Both the position numbers and the translations under genes were made by a program. Source: Juglans regia (lineage: Eukaryota > Streptophyta > Magnoliopsida > Fagales > Juglandaceae). From it: a stretch of 64,000 nucleotides of DNA. Positions 50,469 through 63,170 of the stretch are shown piece after piece (position 1 is the first letter of the stretch; the number at the start of each line of letters is the position of its first letter). The notes below the pieces were generated by a model. It worked only from the letters and a program-made list of their open reading frames with translations. It ran no database searches and had not been told where the DNA came from. Location: positions 14,733,190 to 14,797,189 of the forward strand of contig NC_049901.1 of assembly GCF_001411555.2 (NCBI RefSeq), written 5' to 3'.

Positions 50469-50785
50469 CAATACAAATTTGGGGGTGATTTTGTCATTTT
50501 ACTCGTCAATCTAAATTTGATCTTAAGAATATAATAATGATCACTCCAATTCATCTATAGACATCCTTAGGCATCTTTCATGAGACTAGCCCAAATGTCA
50601 CGCTCTCAAAGTTGAGAAAGTATTGTTAGGTCTATGGTTGAAAGAGGAAAGCAAATCGTGCGGTTTCTTGAAATTTCCATGGGGTCCAAGAATATTGCGA
50701 TCCATGGTGGACACGAAGCAATATCATATCATCATGGTCCCCATTCGTGGGATTGCATGTTTCGGTATTGTTACTATTCGAGTTT

Positions 50786-51013
50786 GTCAAAGCACCACTT
50801 ATTTTAAAATAAAACTTTTGATATAAGTGGTAGTTTTACATGGTATAAGAATAGAGGTTGAGCCTTAATTCTACATTTTATCTCATTTCATCAAATGTAT
50901 TACATGTTGGGCTTATTCATTGAGGGAGTCTAACTCATACTTGTTAAGACAAATATAAACGATTAAATCTACATATTCTTAATAGTTTAAGCTTTTGGGG
51001 ACGATTTGACTAA
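50786..51013 (+). mobile_element. TRIM-like relic, copy 2
   Basis: An LTR-like end AACTTTTGATATAAGTGGTA precedes a degenerate primer site TGGTATAAGAAT (about 50838). About 100 bp later a purine-rich TTGAGGGAG is followed by an LTR-like segment from TGTTAAGAC (50942) with AGTTTAAGCTTTTGGGGACG. Both ends are heavily mutated. Confidence 0.45.
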
Positions 51014-51924
51014 ATCAAGACTTTTTGCAATTTTCTGTCAAAATTGTGAGGTGAACTTTAAAGACCAACACATGAAAACTGTTAAGACATGTTTCATACC
51101 ACGGCCAACGAACTCACACAACATGCACCAAAAGAAGCGTGAGGGCTTGGTGGCTCTAATGCTTAATTCAGTGTTTGTGATGGTAAAGTATGAAATCAAA
51201 TGGGTTGTAAAAGTTACCTCGAATCACTAGTTGTTGCTCATTATATAGGCACTGAATTGACCGATAGGGATAATGTAACTACATGATTTACTTCGATGAA
51301 CTTGGAAGTGATGAGTATCATGTTCTAGATAGCGATAACAATATAAGTATATATCGTTACCGACAAATATCTTGGATATCTATCCTTATTAGGAAGGTCC
51401 GAGATTCTCTCAATGGTTATATCCTGGTGGCATCTTTCCAGGGTTGCACTTTGTGGCCCTCCTTACTTCTTGTTCATTGGGCTTATACCATTTAGTTCTT
51501 AGGCCCTTGCAAGGTGGATCGAGCCCAACCCAGTGGGGGATGAGTTTGACCCTCCAGTTATTTCGCGAATTCTTACCATATGGGTACGATGGGGATTTTT
51601 TTTTTCCTCGTGGGGTTTCAACAAGCCTATTTGTTGTCAATGACAATACACATTCCCATGCATGGGGTAACGCGTGATGGCTTGGCTCCCACTTCCCTTC
51701 GTGCAGCGGGTATAGCAAAATTTGTTCCTGACGTTTCCTTCCTTGTGATACTTGTCACTTTCCTACTAGGAGTTGTTCAATTGACACAACTCATCTATTT
51801 AAGTCCAGAATCTTAGCTTTCATGAACACATTCTAATTGTTCTCTATTGTTCTGCCTTCGAAAGAAAACTCTAACTTTTCATTCTCCTATTTCCCTTCTG
51901 TCACTAACGGCTCCTAAGAACACT

Positions 51925-51978
51925 TATCGCTTTACGTCTCGAGGTTCGCATTATCGCTTTTCGTCTCGAGGTTCGCAT
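51925..51978. repeat. 27-bp tandem duplication
   Basis: 51925-51951 and 51952-51978 are identical except one A/T difference (TATCGCTTTACGTCTCGAGG versus TATCGCTTTTCGTCTCGAGG, each followed by TTCGCAT). It lies near the LTR/internal junction. Confidence 0.95.
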
Positions 51979-52079
51979 TGTCACTGCTCAAGGGATCCCC
52001 TAGGAACCCTAGGGTTTCTAGTCACAGTAGTACTCAGTGTTTAGAGGGATACCACTGGTCTGTGGTCTGTAGTCACCAC

Positions 52080-55000
52080 TGCATCGAATCTGGACATGAC
52101 AAGGAGTTCTTATGAAGTACCTGACTCCTTGTCTTGGATGTGTCGGGGCCATGTCGTGGGACTTTCGACTCGAGGGGATATGCTGAGAAGATTGCATTAT
52201 ATCCCTCCATGTTCTCGAATGGACTGTAGCTTCCTTTTTTCCATCCCATTCAGGATGTCTTAGACTACCTCGCACCGGACCCTTCGTCACTCCATCCTAA
52301 TGCATGGAGGATTCTTTTGTCATGATGCGTTGTGTGGAGCCTAGTTCTGGGATCTGAGGGTGAGGACTACCTCGATTTGGCTGCTAGGGAGTTTTTTTAC
52401 ACGCATGGGGTACAGTGCCATGATGGCAATCTATGTAGCTTCCTCTCCCACACTAAGTACCAGGTTCCCCGTTTGGAACCCTACTTTCCTCATGTCAAGG
52501 ATTGGTTCAAGAGATTCTTTTTTGTATTGGGATGTGGTTAGGAATTTCCTGTCGGTTAGGCCATCTGTCAAGAGTTTCTCGTTCGAGCAATGTGGGGAGT
52601 CATTTAGGACAACAAGCAGTTTTTACTGAATTTGTTCGATCGGGAACAAGCCTTATTGAATATGGTCTATTCGTGGGTCGAGTGGCACTAGAAGAAGATC
52701 TGGATTGATGCTCTTTTGACTAGAGTCAACATTGATCGGTTCTTAGTAACGCGGTGTAACACCCCCTTTTCTAGGGTGAGGAATGTCACATATATATGTA
52801 AATAAAGTCTGGCAAAAGACTTGCATAATAATAAAAAAACATTTTTTTATCACATAAAAAGAGTTGAAAAAATAATTCATCTCTTAAACAAAACATAACC
52901 ATAGTTTCCAAACCAACTAAAATGGAAAAGACAATCATAAAATAAAATCACTAAGTTCATTGCTATGCTCCTTCTATGTTTGGCCCTCCTGCTTGTATTA
53001 ATCATCATTTTGGGTAGTTAAAAATTTGAAATAAAAGTAAAATGAGTTAAAGATTCAGTAAGAAACCCATCACAACATAAACATAATAAATGTATGGTTT
53101 TCCTAAAAGTTTTAATGTTAAGAACATAAAATATGAATAATCATAGTAATTCTTATGATATGCATGACTTATTTCAATTTATCTAAATAATCTGATTAGT
53201 TTCACTTATCTGACTGGCCAATACACTTAACTTTGTTGCAAGATTGTGCACCGATCCCACATCTTGTAACCGCAAGGAGAACTGCTGAGGTAGTATTTAG
53301 GCATACTATGGTAGATCACGCTTGAGTTTGTGGCTTGCACATCCACCCTGAATCTGCATTGGTACCATGTGTCTGAATAGCCATCTGATTAAACTGATAT
53401 GATTTTATCTTGTACTTAATTTTAAGAAAACTTACGTATCTTATGCGATGTGAAATGCATGACATGTTGTGGAAAATTAACGTAATCGTGTGCTATGATG
53501 AACGACATACTTTCATATATCATGACATACGAGATACATAAACATTAGCTATCAAAGAGTTGACTAAATAATAATCCTACTAGCTAATGCGTGTTAAGTC
53601 TAATTTTATGATCAAGCTCCTTACATCGAAACGTTGATTCCGAATATTATCTTCGTAACTCATCACCTAACATAAGTAATGTAATACATCACTATTTCTA
53701 GGAAATTGTAATTTGTATCATGATGTTTCTATTTAAAAATTAAATACATACTATAGAGAATAATAATCTTAATAGTTATTCTGTTATATGCTAAAATAAA
53801 TACTAATATTATTTAAATTCAAATAATATATCTACCCTCCAAATCATAACTTAGTAGAAATCTATCAATACAATTAGTGGGAAACCATAGACTTAATTAT
53901 TTAAACTTTAACCTATTATTATTTACTACTGAAATTAGTTGTAAAGTATTTAAATTTCTAGGTATTTCTGTGTAAAATAGTTTATGTGAAAAATAAAATT
54001 TTCTAGGCTAACATGAAATAAACTAAACCACTTAAAAAAAAAAAAACCAGTTTAAAAAATTTCAGAAATAATTAATTTAAGTCGATCGGAATTCAAACTA
54101 GAATTGGAAATAAGCTCACTAAAACAAAGCCCACACAGTTCAGCCCACCAAAAAGGCTAGGGTCATTTTGGTAATAACATAAGTTTTGAAGGGCAATAAC
54201 GAAAAGACCAAAAAAAAGAAAAAGAAAAGTGGCCTTGACACTCAGGTGAGAGAGACTTCATTCACTGGAGGGAAGGGTACACGTCAAGGGCTTTAAAATG
54301 ACAATTTTAGTAACAGAAATTCTATGGCCAACCGGTCTGCATCCCCGCCGCGGTATCAATGACATTGAAGTACGCTATGTCAGTCGAAATTATTTTCTTT
54401 TAAAAAAAAAACTTACAAAATATGCAAAGGAGGGAAATTGAAATGGGTCTGTCTTCTCATTGTGGACGTCGCTCCTTGACCAAAACCAAAGAGTTCCTGT
54501 GAAGCTGAAGCATTACGTCCTTGGTCACCGTCATGGGTGAAAGATTTCGATTGTTGTGGTCACTGTAGTCACATAGCTGAGTCGCGGTCCTCGTTGTGGG
54601 TGAGAGAGAGGTCTACAGTCACCGTGAGAGGTCCACTGTGATTTAGTTCTTAAAAAACACTATTGAGAATATAGGCATGCAACAGACTCACCAAGAAGCA
54701 AAGAGCCGTGCGACGGGGTTGGCTGGGTCAACGACATCACAAGCTTCTGAGGTGGCAAAGCAACCACAGTTAGCTCAAAGAGATGGTGGTGTTTCACCAA
54801 GAAATTGACGATAGAAAAATATAAGAGATCTTGGTAGGCTTATCGAGAAGAAATGGACATCGTGCACGGTGGATTTGGGTGGCTAGGAGAATGAGAGGTT
54901 ATTACAGTGGGATTTTAGCATGTAAGTCAGCAATCTAATTGCCAAAATCTTTGGGGCTAAAAAGTCACCACAAGGCTTACAAGATTGTCGAAATTGTTTG

Positions 55001-56900
55001 AACTAAGAAAACAACTTAAGGCTGTTTAAAGGGTAGAAGACTTCCAACGAATAAAATCACACTTTAAAAATAAAGATATATACTATTTATTATTATTATT
55101 ATTAATTTTTAACACAACTAATAATAATAATTATAATAATAATAATTTAAAACCATTAAATAGAATGTTGCATGTTACACGCTAGACCAATTTCATATTA
55201 GAAGTCGGCACTTCCTGAGGGAGCCATTTGCTTCTCGAGGCCAAAAGAGGTCATTTGATACTCTGGCAGAGGGGAAGTGGAAGAAACTTCATATTAGGAT
55301 GAGGTGATTTGTGAGCTGATGGGAGTTTGCAATTGCTTGGGGTCCTAGTGGGAAGTCCTTCCATTCGATGGCTCTAGTAACCTTCCCTGGGCTCAATCAT
55401 CATCGGGGGCAGGTGGTTTGATTCGACATGAATCACCCAGCCCAAATACCCTTGACGATATCTTGGAGGAAGTAGAGGTCGATCTGGTGATAGGTTGCGA
55501 ATGTGCTTTGCCGAGCCTTCATACTGCTCCATCACCTTCATTAGACTTGCATTGTACCCTGCCAGGGGACCGGGGTTCAGCCAGGGCTTCTAGTCGGGAT
55601 GAGGAGGAACTCGAGATGACGTTCTACTCGGCCTTTCGCAAACCAGCTCTGAAAGATCCTTCTACGCCCACTTTGGGCGTTCCTTTTTAGGATGCGGTGG
55701 AGATGCATGCTCCTTTAGACGACAATCCAGGGGTAGGCACAATGACTTTAGGGACGCCGTCTAGTTTGGTTGTCGATGTTTCCCTACTCCTCACTCTATT
55801 GACTCAGTTTTTGGTTGTGAGATGCCGACTCTTCCATTTAATATAGGGGTTTGTCCCATGACAATCCCTTGGTCGTGGATCTTAGTGAGGATAGGCTTCA
55901 ATGCCTTCATCGCCTTTCAGCACTTCTTCAGAACTAGAGGTTGCTTCATTTGCGACTTTGAAAGAACTCGCGGCACTAACTTCTCCCATGGGCGAAGTAG
56001 ATATCCCGGGCGAATAGATGACTGACGTGGGTGACGTAGAGACTCTAGGTGAACGGATGATCGATGAGGTCAGGGACATGGATTTCCACCCTGAGCTCCT
56101 TGTCCCTTCCTTCCTACTAGCTTGGGCATCTCGAAGGCTTGAGGTCGTCCTCTCCTGGAGGAAGGCATGGCTCCTCAGGATTGCCTGATCCCTCGGTTCC
56201 CTCCCTTTAAGGACCTATCCTTCTAGGCCCACTTTGAGCAATAACATCACGACTGAGTCCATTCAGGTCCAAGCTTATCGTGAGGCCACCAAGGTGAGGA
56301 TCTAGAGGGATGAGGTAGAAGTTGCATTTGCTCACATGGATGCTTACTCCCGCTCATTAGAGAGGAGCATCTTTGCTTTCCACCAGGATGCGGCCTACCT
56401 TCAAAGTGACTTGGTGAAAGTGAAGGAGGAGATAGCTTATTGTTACCTCGAGGCCAAGCTATTGGAAGAAGAGAGGGATGCTAGCCAGGATCAGCTAGCC
56501 TTCCTAGAGGTAGAGTTGGATGAGACTAAGGAGCAATACTGCAGGTTGCAGCTATGGCGAACCGAGCATAGGGATCTTGTCGAGACTTGCGCATGGACCT
56601 TGACCACCTTCGAGGCAAAAAAGAGAGTCTCAAGACTTAGCATCGGGTTGCCCAGAGGGGGTTGAGGAGGATGGAGGAGAAGTATGTGAAACTCAATGAC
56701 TCTTGGCTGTGCAAAAAGAACAAGATTAAATCCCGCTATCAACAGATTACGGCTTTGGAGTCCGAGTTGACTTCCACTGGGGAAGAACTGGTTTCTCGAG
56801 ATATGTAGATAGCTGCTATGGAGCCTGAGCTGATTTCTTTCAAGGAAGACATGCTCCGACTTTCTTTTCAACTATCAGCGTCCAAGGTGGTTCGCAACCT
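52080..56900 (+). pseudogene. Gag-like ORF relic (Transposase_28-like), interrupted
   Basis: N-terminal half 52080-52750: REFFYTHGVQCHDGNLCSFL, then a KDWFKRFFFV block characteristic of the putative gypsy-type transposon family, with frame changes. After the 52755-55179 insertion, an acidic Pro/Ser-rich linker (55418-55690) and a long heptad-rich coiled coil (56336-56900; LEVELDETKEQ and similar) follow. The domain order equals the minus-strand relic at 5765-12258. Stops and frameshifts make it inactive. Confidence 0.6.
52755..55179. mobile_element. 2.4-kb unclassified insertion with TGTAACA...TGTTACA ends
   Basis: The gag-like region is interrupted at 52754 and resumes at 55180. The inserted block starts TGTAACACCCCC and ends GCATGTTACA, giving a 7-bp inverted terminus TGTAACA. 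The flanks (CGCGG and CGCTA) share only three of five bases. It is AT-rich with no ORF of note. It could be a non-autonomous LTR element or a DNA transposon. Confidence 0.5.
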
Positions 56901-57910
56901 AACTTGGGGCTGTGGCTATAAGTAGGGCTTGGAGAGGTTGAGGGAACATTTGAGGGAGAACACTCAAACCGACCTGGATACCCTTGATTTGAAGACCCTC
57001 AAGCTCAACTACTCGTCCCTTGAATTCATTGATTCTCTAGGCAAAGATCTTATGCGTGACTCCTTTCCGACCCCAGCTCCAAATCCTTAACGTGTATTTT
57101 TTTTTTCTTTTTGATTATGTGGGGATGTACATTGACTCTACTATGAAAAATGCCATAATCGATTCTATTTTACAGATTTATCGGTTCTGCATTATTTTTA
57201 CTGATTTACGTGTGGTTGTGCCTCGCTTTGTTTGTTCATTCTAGTTTCATTAAGTGGGAGTATACCAAACAGACTTGGTTAGTTTGGACCTTCATGGCTT
57301 TGCTCGTTCCTCGCCTTGTTTGTTTTCTCCTTTTGTTTGCTTGTTCAAGGACAACCACTTAAGGGAGTTGTTTCCTCTTTTAGTCTACGGTGCAAGCGTG
57401 GAGCTTGACTTTGAGGGTTAAGCGAAAGAGGGACTCGACTGTGCTAGGTGGCGAGGAGGGAAATGCTTAATTAAGTCATTCCCTTTTTTGTTTGTGATGG
57501 TCAAGTATGATATCAAAGGGTTCATAAAAGTTACCTCGAGTCACTGGTTGGTGCTCATTATATAGGCACTGTCTCAACCAATGGGGATAGTATAACTACA
57601 TGATTTACTCCGATGATCTTGGAAGTGATGATTGTCATGTTTTGGATAGCGACAACCTTATAAGGATACATCGTTACTGATGAATATCTCTTATATCTAT
57701 CCTTATTAAGAAGGTCCGAGATTCCCGTTATATCCTTAAAAAGACTTGAATATCCTAGCGACATCTTTTGGTTGCACTTTGTTGCCTTCTTTACTTCTTG
57801 TTCATTCGGTTTACAACATTAAGTTCTTGGGCCTTTGTGAGGTGGATTGGGCCCAGCCTGGTGGGGGAATGAATTTGCTTCTCCAGAAACAACATTGCAT
57901 GCAGGCTATG

Positions 57911-58734
57911 CAGTGGCGGACCCACGTTGGGCATGGCCCCCCAAAATATTTTGAAATTTCAAAATCCCTCCTAAATTTTATATATAATTCTATAAATATA
58001 GAAAATGGCCGCTCAAAAAAATTTATAATTCTCATATGCTCTCTAGAATTTTTTTAAATCTCAATATACTTAGAAATGCCTATCTTCAATTTTTTTCCTA
58101 TAGTCCCAAAATTTTGTATAATTTCTATAAATTATCTATTTTCAAGGATGTGGCCTCACTAAGATTAATTTAAACTAAGTTTAGGAGAAATAATAAATTT
58201 ATTAATATGGACCCCAAAGTTTTTTGTTATACAATATTAGGCTTCTTAATATGGAATCCAAAGTGAAAAATACAAGAAAAAGCATTTAAGGTTGATGATT
58301 TATATGAAAAATAGTTGAGAGATTTAATCCTCTAGACTTCATTGAGCAAGAAAAAATTTATTTAAGGTCTCAATTATATCATTATATGTTTAATGTGAAT
58401 GAAAATATCTAGATTTTACATGAAACTTAATAAACTAGATTACACACTATAATGAAAGATTGTCTTTTAAAAGATCACTTGATAGATTCTACGAAATAAA
58501 TAAATTCTAATTATTTCATAAAAAAATAAAAATAGATGAATATTATTCCATAAAATACTATCATCATAAATCTGAAATGTATATTAAATTGTGTTTTTAA
58601 AATTTTATTTTTACGCGTATACAACAAATTATCAAGATCTAGTTTTATATATAATTATATTTTTTTATTTTACATAAATGTGTCATATGATAGAAAAATT
58701 TACCCACCTAAAAAAAAATCTGATTCCGCCACTA
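57911..58734. mobile_element. hAT-type miniature element (824 bp)
   Basis: Termini CAGTGGCGGA and TCCGCCACTA form a 10-bp inverted repeat with one mismatch. The flanking octamers AGGCTATG (57903-57910) and GGGCTATC (58735-58742) agree in six of eight bases, as expected for an aged hAT target duplication. The interior is AT-rich and non-coding. Confidence 0.72.
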
Positions 58735-58742
58735 GGGCTATC

Positions 58743-59343
58743 ATGATCCTGTTCCATCTAATGTTATTTGTAGTTGAAGTGGTGTTAACTGCTAAGTAAA
58801 TGGAAACATGTTTTGAAAAGAAATTGTAACGCATGGCCCATGGAAAAACAAAACCTCTGAATGCCTAAGCTCAACCTTATCATCATGTCTATTGTGTTAA
58901 TGGAAAAGGGCTGAAGCCTAAATTCACATCGGGACAAAGACAGAGCCAGATCACTTGGTCCCATTCCATATTTATCAAAACTACAAGTTGACAACAATAT
59001 CCCAAATGAAATTGGATTATTATTGAGGCCCATATCATCAAAATTACCTCATCGCTTTGGGCTTAATAATCTTTTTTTTTGGGTGAGTAGGCTTACTGAA
59101 TCTGAAGATTATCTCAGCCATCGCTTTGAACCTCTTAACACTTTATGCAAGTTTTAATCCTAAATCTCAATGGCTCCATCAATGCTTTACCAGTAAGTTG
59201 AATGAGTGTTTTGTTTTTGTTTAGAGATATGCTATTTTTATATCATTTATTGTGAGATATATTACAATAATAAAAAATCAAAAAATCAATATTTTTTATA
59301 CTAATGGACATTCTACGTTATTTGCGAAGTGTGTGTGGGTGTC

Positions 59344-59404
<61 letters not shown>

Positions 59405-61686
59405 TAAGCATTGCATTTTAAGTGCTCTTTGGGCTTCAAAATGGCCCAAAGTGGACACAATTTGGTTAGGGGTGCCAGCCGCTTTAGGTGGACGAGTCCT
59501 CCAAGGTTTAATCGCAAACTTGTCATGTTTGAAGTTTTGAAGCTTGGATAAGGATACGTTCGCAGCCCAGTTTTGGTTTTAGTCGATTCTTTGCGTGCAT
59601 GGCTCTTTTTATAATTTAATGTCAGCATAGGCACATCTAATTTATTAAGAGAGAACACTGCTTATTATAATTTTTTTTAACAAAAAATATGTCAAAGGCT
59701 TCTAAACATTTTCCTAAAATATGAAGCAAAAGAGATTTAGTTTAAAGCTTTTATAACCACCACAAATCCTCCCGAGAGAGAGAGAGAGAGAGAGATGAAG
59801 GGTGCACTCGGGATCGCGAACAAAGATGATATATCCCTGTCATGATCATCTTCGTGGCGCCGTAAGGTATCAAAATCACAAATTTTGATTCAATGATACC
59901 AAGCAGTACTGATCAAGATCTCTTCATCTATTGGTGGCAATCTATTTGGTTTGGATAAACATCAAGCTCTTCTCCTAACTCCTAAGCCCTTGAACTCTAA
60001 TAATGCATGCCATATATGTCTTCTTTTTTCTCTCATATATATTAGCATGCATGCATATAATGAAAACCTCGTTTCAACAACCTGCTCATGTTCGATGTAC
60101 ATTAATTGTCTGGGTAGCCGTTTTTTGCACAGTTACGGCCCAAATATTTTCTTTCCAATCATATATAACTTTGACTGATCTATAGCTTAGAGTGTTCCCT
60201 TTTCGTTGATATAAAAATGGCATGCATCGAGCCCGGAGTGGACATCCTAGTCATATTTGTCATTTTGCTTGTTCCAGCTTGACATGACCAAACTGGTGTA
60301 AGTTTCCTATATAAAAGCATTCCCTACCAAATTTGCCGACTAAACTTGGATTTGTTTTTATTATATGTACTTTTAAATGCTGTTTTTTCTTGCTAAAGGA
60401 CCACCCACCTTATTAAGTATTAATAAGAAAATAATTAAAAACGTTACCTTTAAGTTCATTTCAAAGATTACTGTTTTTTTTTAATCTTAATTACTTTATA
60501 TTTTTCTTATTAAATTGTTTATGTTTGATCTTTCTTCATTCGGGGGTCAGTTTATTCATCAACAAGCTAGTGACAAGTATTGACCAAGACTCGCTGGGTA
60601 GTTAAGGTGTGAATTGTCAATAGGTCTAGAAATTGGAACAAATACGTTACTTTGACCCATGATTCAATATATGCCTGGTGAACCTCTGAATCTTGACTGG
60701 CCCATAATGACTAGACAAACACGTTATGTACTCCAACTGCACAAGATGCATGTAGATGTCAAAATCTCATTTCAAAGAGTGAAGTGCAGGGAAGTTTCTT
60801 CGATCAAGCTACGTACCTACACACACGCGTTAGTTCGAAAGTGATATTCTTTACCTACTCGATCGACAGTATATTAATATTCCTTTAAATATTAATTGAG
60901 CATATATGGAAGCAGTTGGAATCGTTGAAAAACCTGTCACTCAAATTTAGTGCCACCAAAAGAGTATTTGATCGTATTTCTTTATCATACATACATAATC
61001 CCACGACCTATATATTATAAGTTGAAACAAGATTGGAATGGTTATAAATACCCATGTGCATGGAATATCGATCTTTTCTTGGCAATGCCAGAATCTTGGT
61101 CTCAAACTTTTGGCACGCGGATTTGACACGGGCATTACATATCATATTATCATGTACTATACATTCTAGATCACAGAACCCATTAACCAAAAGGTGTTCA
61201 GTTCTTTAATTTTTCTAAGTCTCATTCACAGCAAACTACGATTTGTTTTTCCCTGGTTGAGAGATTATGCGTGTTAATTGGGAATGCATCTTCTTGGCTG
61301 CAAAAGGGAACTTTAAAAAGAAAATTCGAGATTTCTTATCAAAGATATGGGTTTCGGTTTTTGGCCTCATTTGAGTCACCCTGTGTGCGCCCATGGTACT
61401 TGTCACGCCTTATGACAAGTGGGTTTGAGTAGTTGAGCATTATACATCATGCAGTAACTCATGTGGTGACTTTGGAACAAATCCACCAAATGGTATATAT
61501 AAATTTAGTCAACCTAATTTGGAATTTTGAACCAGATCGATCGAACGTGCTGATTTTGTCAACTTGTTTGGAGTTCTGAACGAGAGTAGTACCGTGGTTA
61601 ACGGTTTGGGTAATTAGAATATGAGAAAGCATCAGAGGTTTCCAAATTGGCCTTCAATAATATTGGATTCTTTTGCTGATTTATTC

Positions 61687-61717
<31 letters not shown>

Positions 61718-63117
61718 CTGAATTACAGGAATAGGCATTTATATATATTATATATATATATATATATGCATATTTAATGAAGGCCAATGCTTTGAGCAAG
61801 ACTAGCTCTAGACTTGTAAGTACTTTCTAAATCGACAGGCTACATGTTTCGATGTTCAGTTTCGTACCAAACCCAGTCGGTGCCAGCTTGAGTATTAATT
61901 CATTGCACTTGGGAGTTGGGACTTGGAATTACCTGCTGGAAATTTATAAGCCGAGTCTAGCTAGCTAGTACATTTGACTTATTAGCATTATAAATATGTA
62001 GATTGTTATTAATATTACGTAGTGGTAGTACTAGTACTATTAATTAATTAGCCTTCTTTGGCTCTATATAGTATATACGACATGCAGTACATGAATTTTA
62101 CAAATAATCTTCTCACATCATGTGTATTTGATTAATATGATCACATCGGTAATTATAATTTAATTATATATATATATATATGCAACCACTTGAGGGTAGA
62201 ATAATTAATTGACAACAAGGGAATTAAGGGACTAGAATATTCTCTAGGAATTGTCTAAATAACGTCGATATTGGAAGCAGCCTGCAGGAAAGAAGGTTAT
62301 GAAGGCGTGTAGAAAGTTAGAAACCATGCATGCATGGGAGGACCATGACTAAGGCAAACTAATTCGCTTGACTTTGGGAGGAAAGATCAGTAGTACCTGA
62401 TCAAGGTCTATCCATGCAGGGGGCCATTGGTCAAGCTAGATCGAGTCATGATCGAACCTTAATTAATAAGAAGGCCGAAATCAATTAAGCAATGCCAGTG
62501 ATCGATCGATATTAATACATCAATTTGACCCAGCTTACCATATATATAATTATAAGCGTTGTTTCTCTCAATATTCTAATGTATTGATAAATACACTTTG
62601 ATCTATAATTATTATACAACTCTCTTATAACTAATCATTAATACGTAACATGAGCGCGACCTGAAAAATATTGAAATTTTTATCTATCTTGATTTGAGTT
62701 TTTTTAATTTTACATAATTATCTTTAAAATTATAAAAGAATTATAGATATTATCATTATCTCTTTGATCCATAGAAACCATACATGATATATGTGTATGA
62801 CATAAATTCAAAATATATATATATATATATATTTGTATGACATAAGCCATACATTTAAAAGAACAGGAACATGACTGAACCCTAGCAAGTCCTAGGAATT
62901 CGTTTATATGCCTAAAATTACAACCAATCGAAGAAAAAATATAAACGAATTAATGATCATTTGGTTGTGTTTTTGTAACTTTAGGCATTTTGGTATGCGT
63001 ACTAATCATGTCATTTATTTGTAAATTATATTATATACCAGTATGATAGAAGTTACGTGCATATGTGTCACGCAACTAACTAATTAAGTTAGAATTAAAA
63101 AAAAAAGATTGTAATGG
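58743..63117. other. AT-rich intergenic sequence with microsatellites
   Basis: No gene supported. Holds a compound (TA)n(GA)n repeat at 59344-59402, GA tracts at 59775-59795 and 61690-61718, and AT runs near 61741-61769, 62165-62181 and 62814-62832. ORFs are short and domain-free. Confidence 0.45.
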
Positions 63118-63170
63118 ATCTCGTTTGTTTTCACAACTCTTTTCAATTCATCTAATTTTAAGTTGTATTC
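63118..63170 (+). mobile_element. MITE, CTCATCTCA family, copy 8 (terminal fragment)
   Basis: ATCTCGTTTGTTTTCACAAC then TCTTTTCAATTCATCTAATT matches the family's left end; the rest is missing or too diverged. Confidence 0.5.

Larger units (their letters stand above)
51172..57910 (+). mobile_element. Second non-autonomous LTR element with gag-like ORF, right end truncated
   Basis: Direct repeats at 51172-51557 and 57489-57886 (TGTTTGTGATGGT, AAAAGTTACCTCGA, TGCTCATTATATAGGCACTG, TATCTATCCTTATTA, GTTGCACTTTGT and more) are LTRs. The left LTR probably continues to about 51900, since a TATTTAAG box lies near 51800. The right copy is cut short and abuts a hAT-type element at 57911. Between them lies gag-like coding text but no pol, interrupted by a 2.4-kb insertion (52755-55179). 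No clean target duplication was found. Confidence 0.7.
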
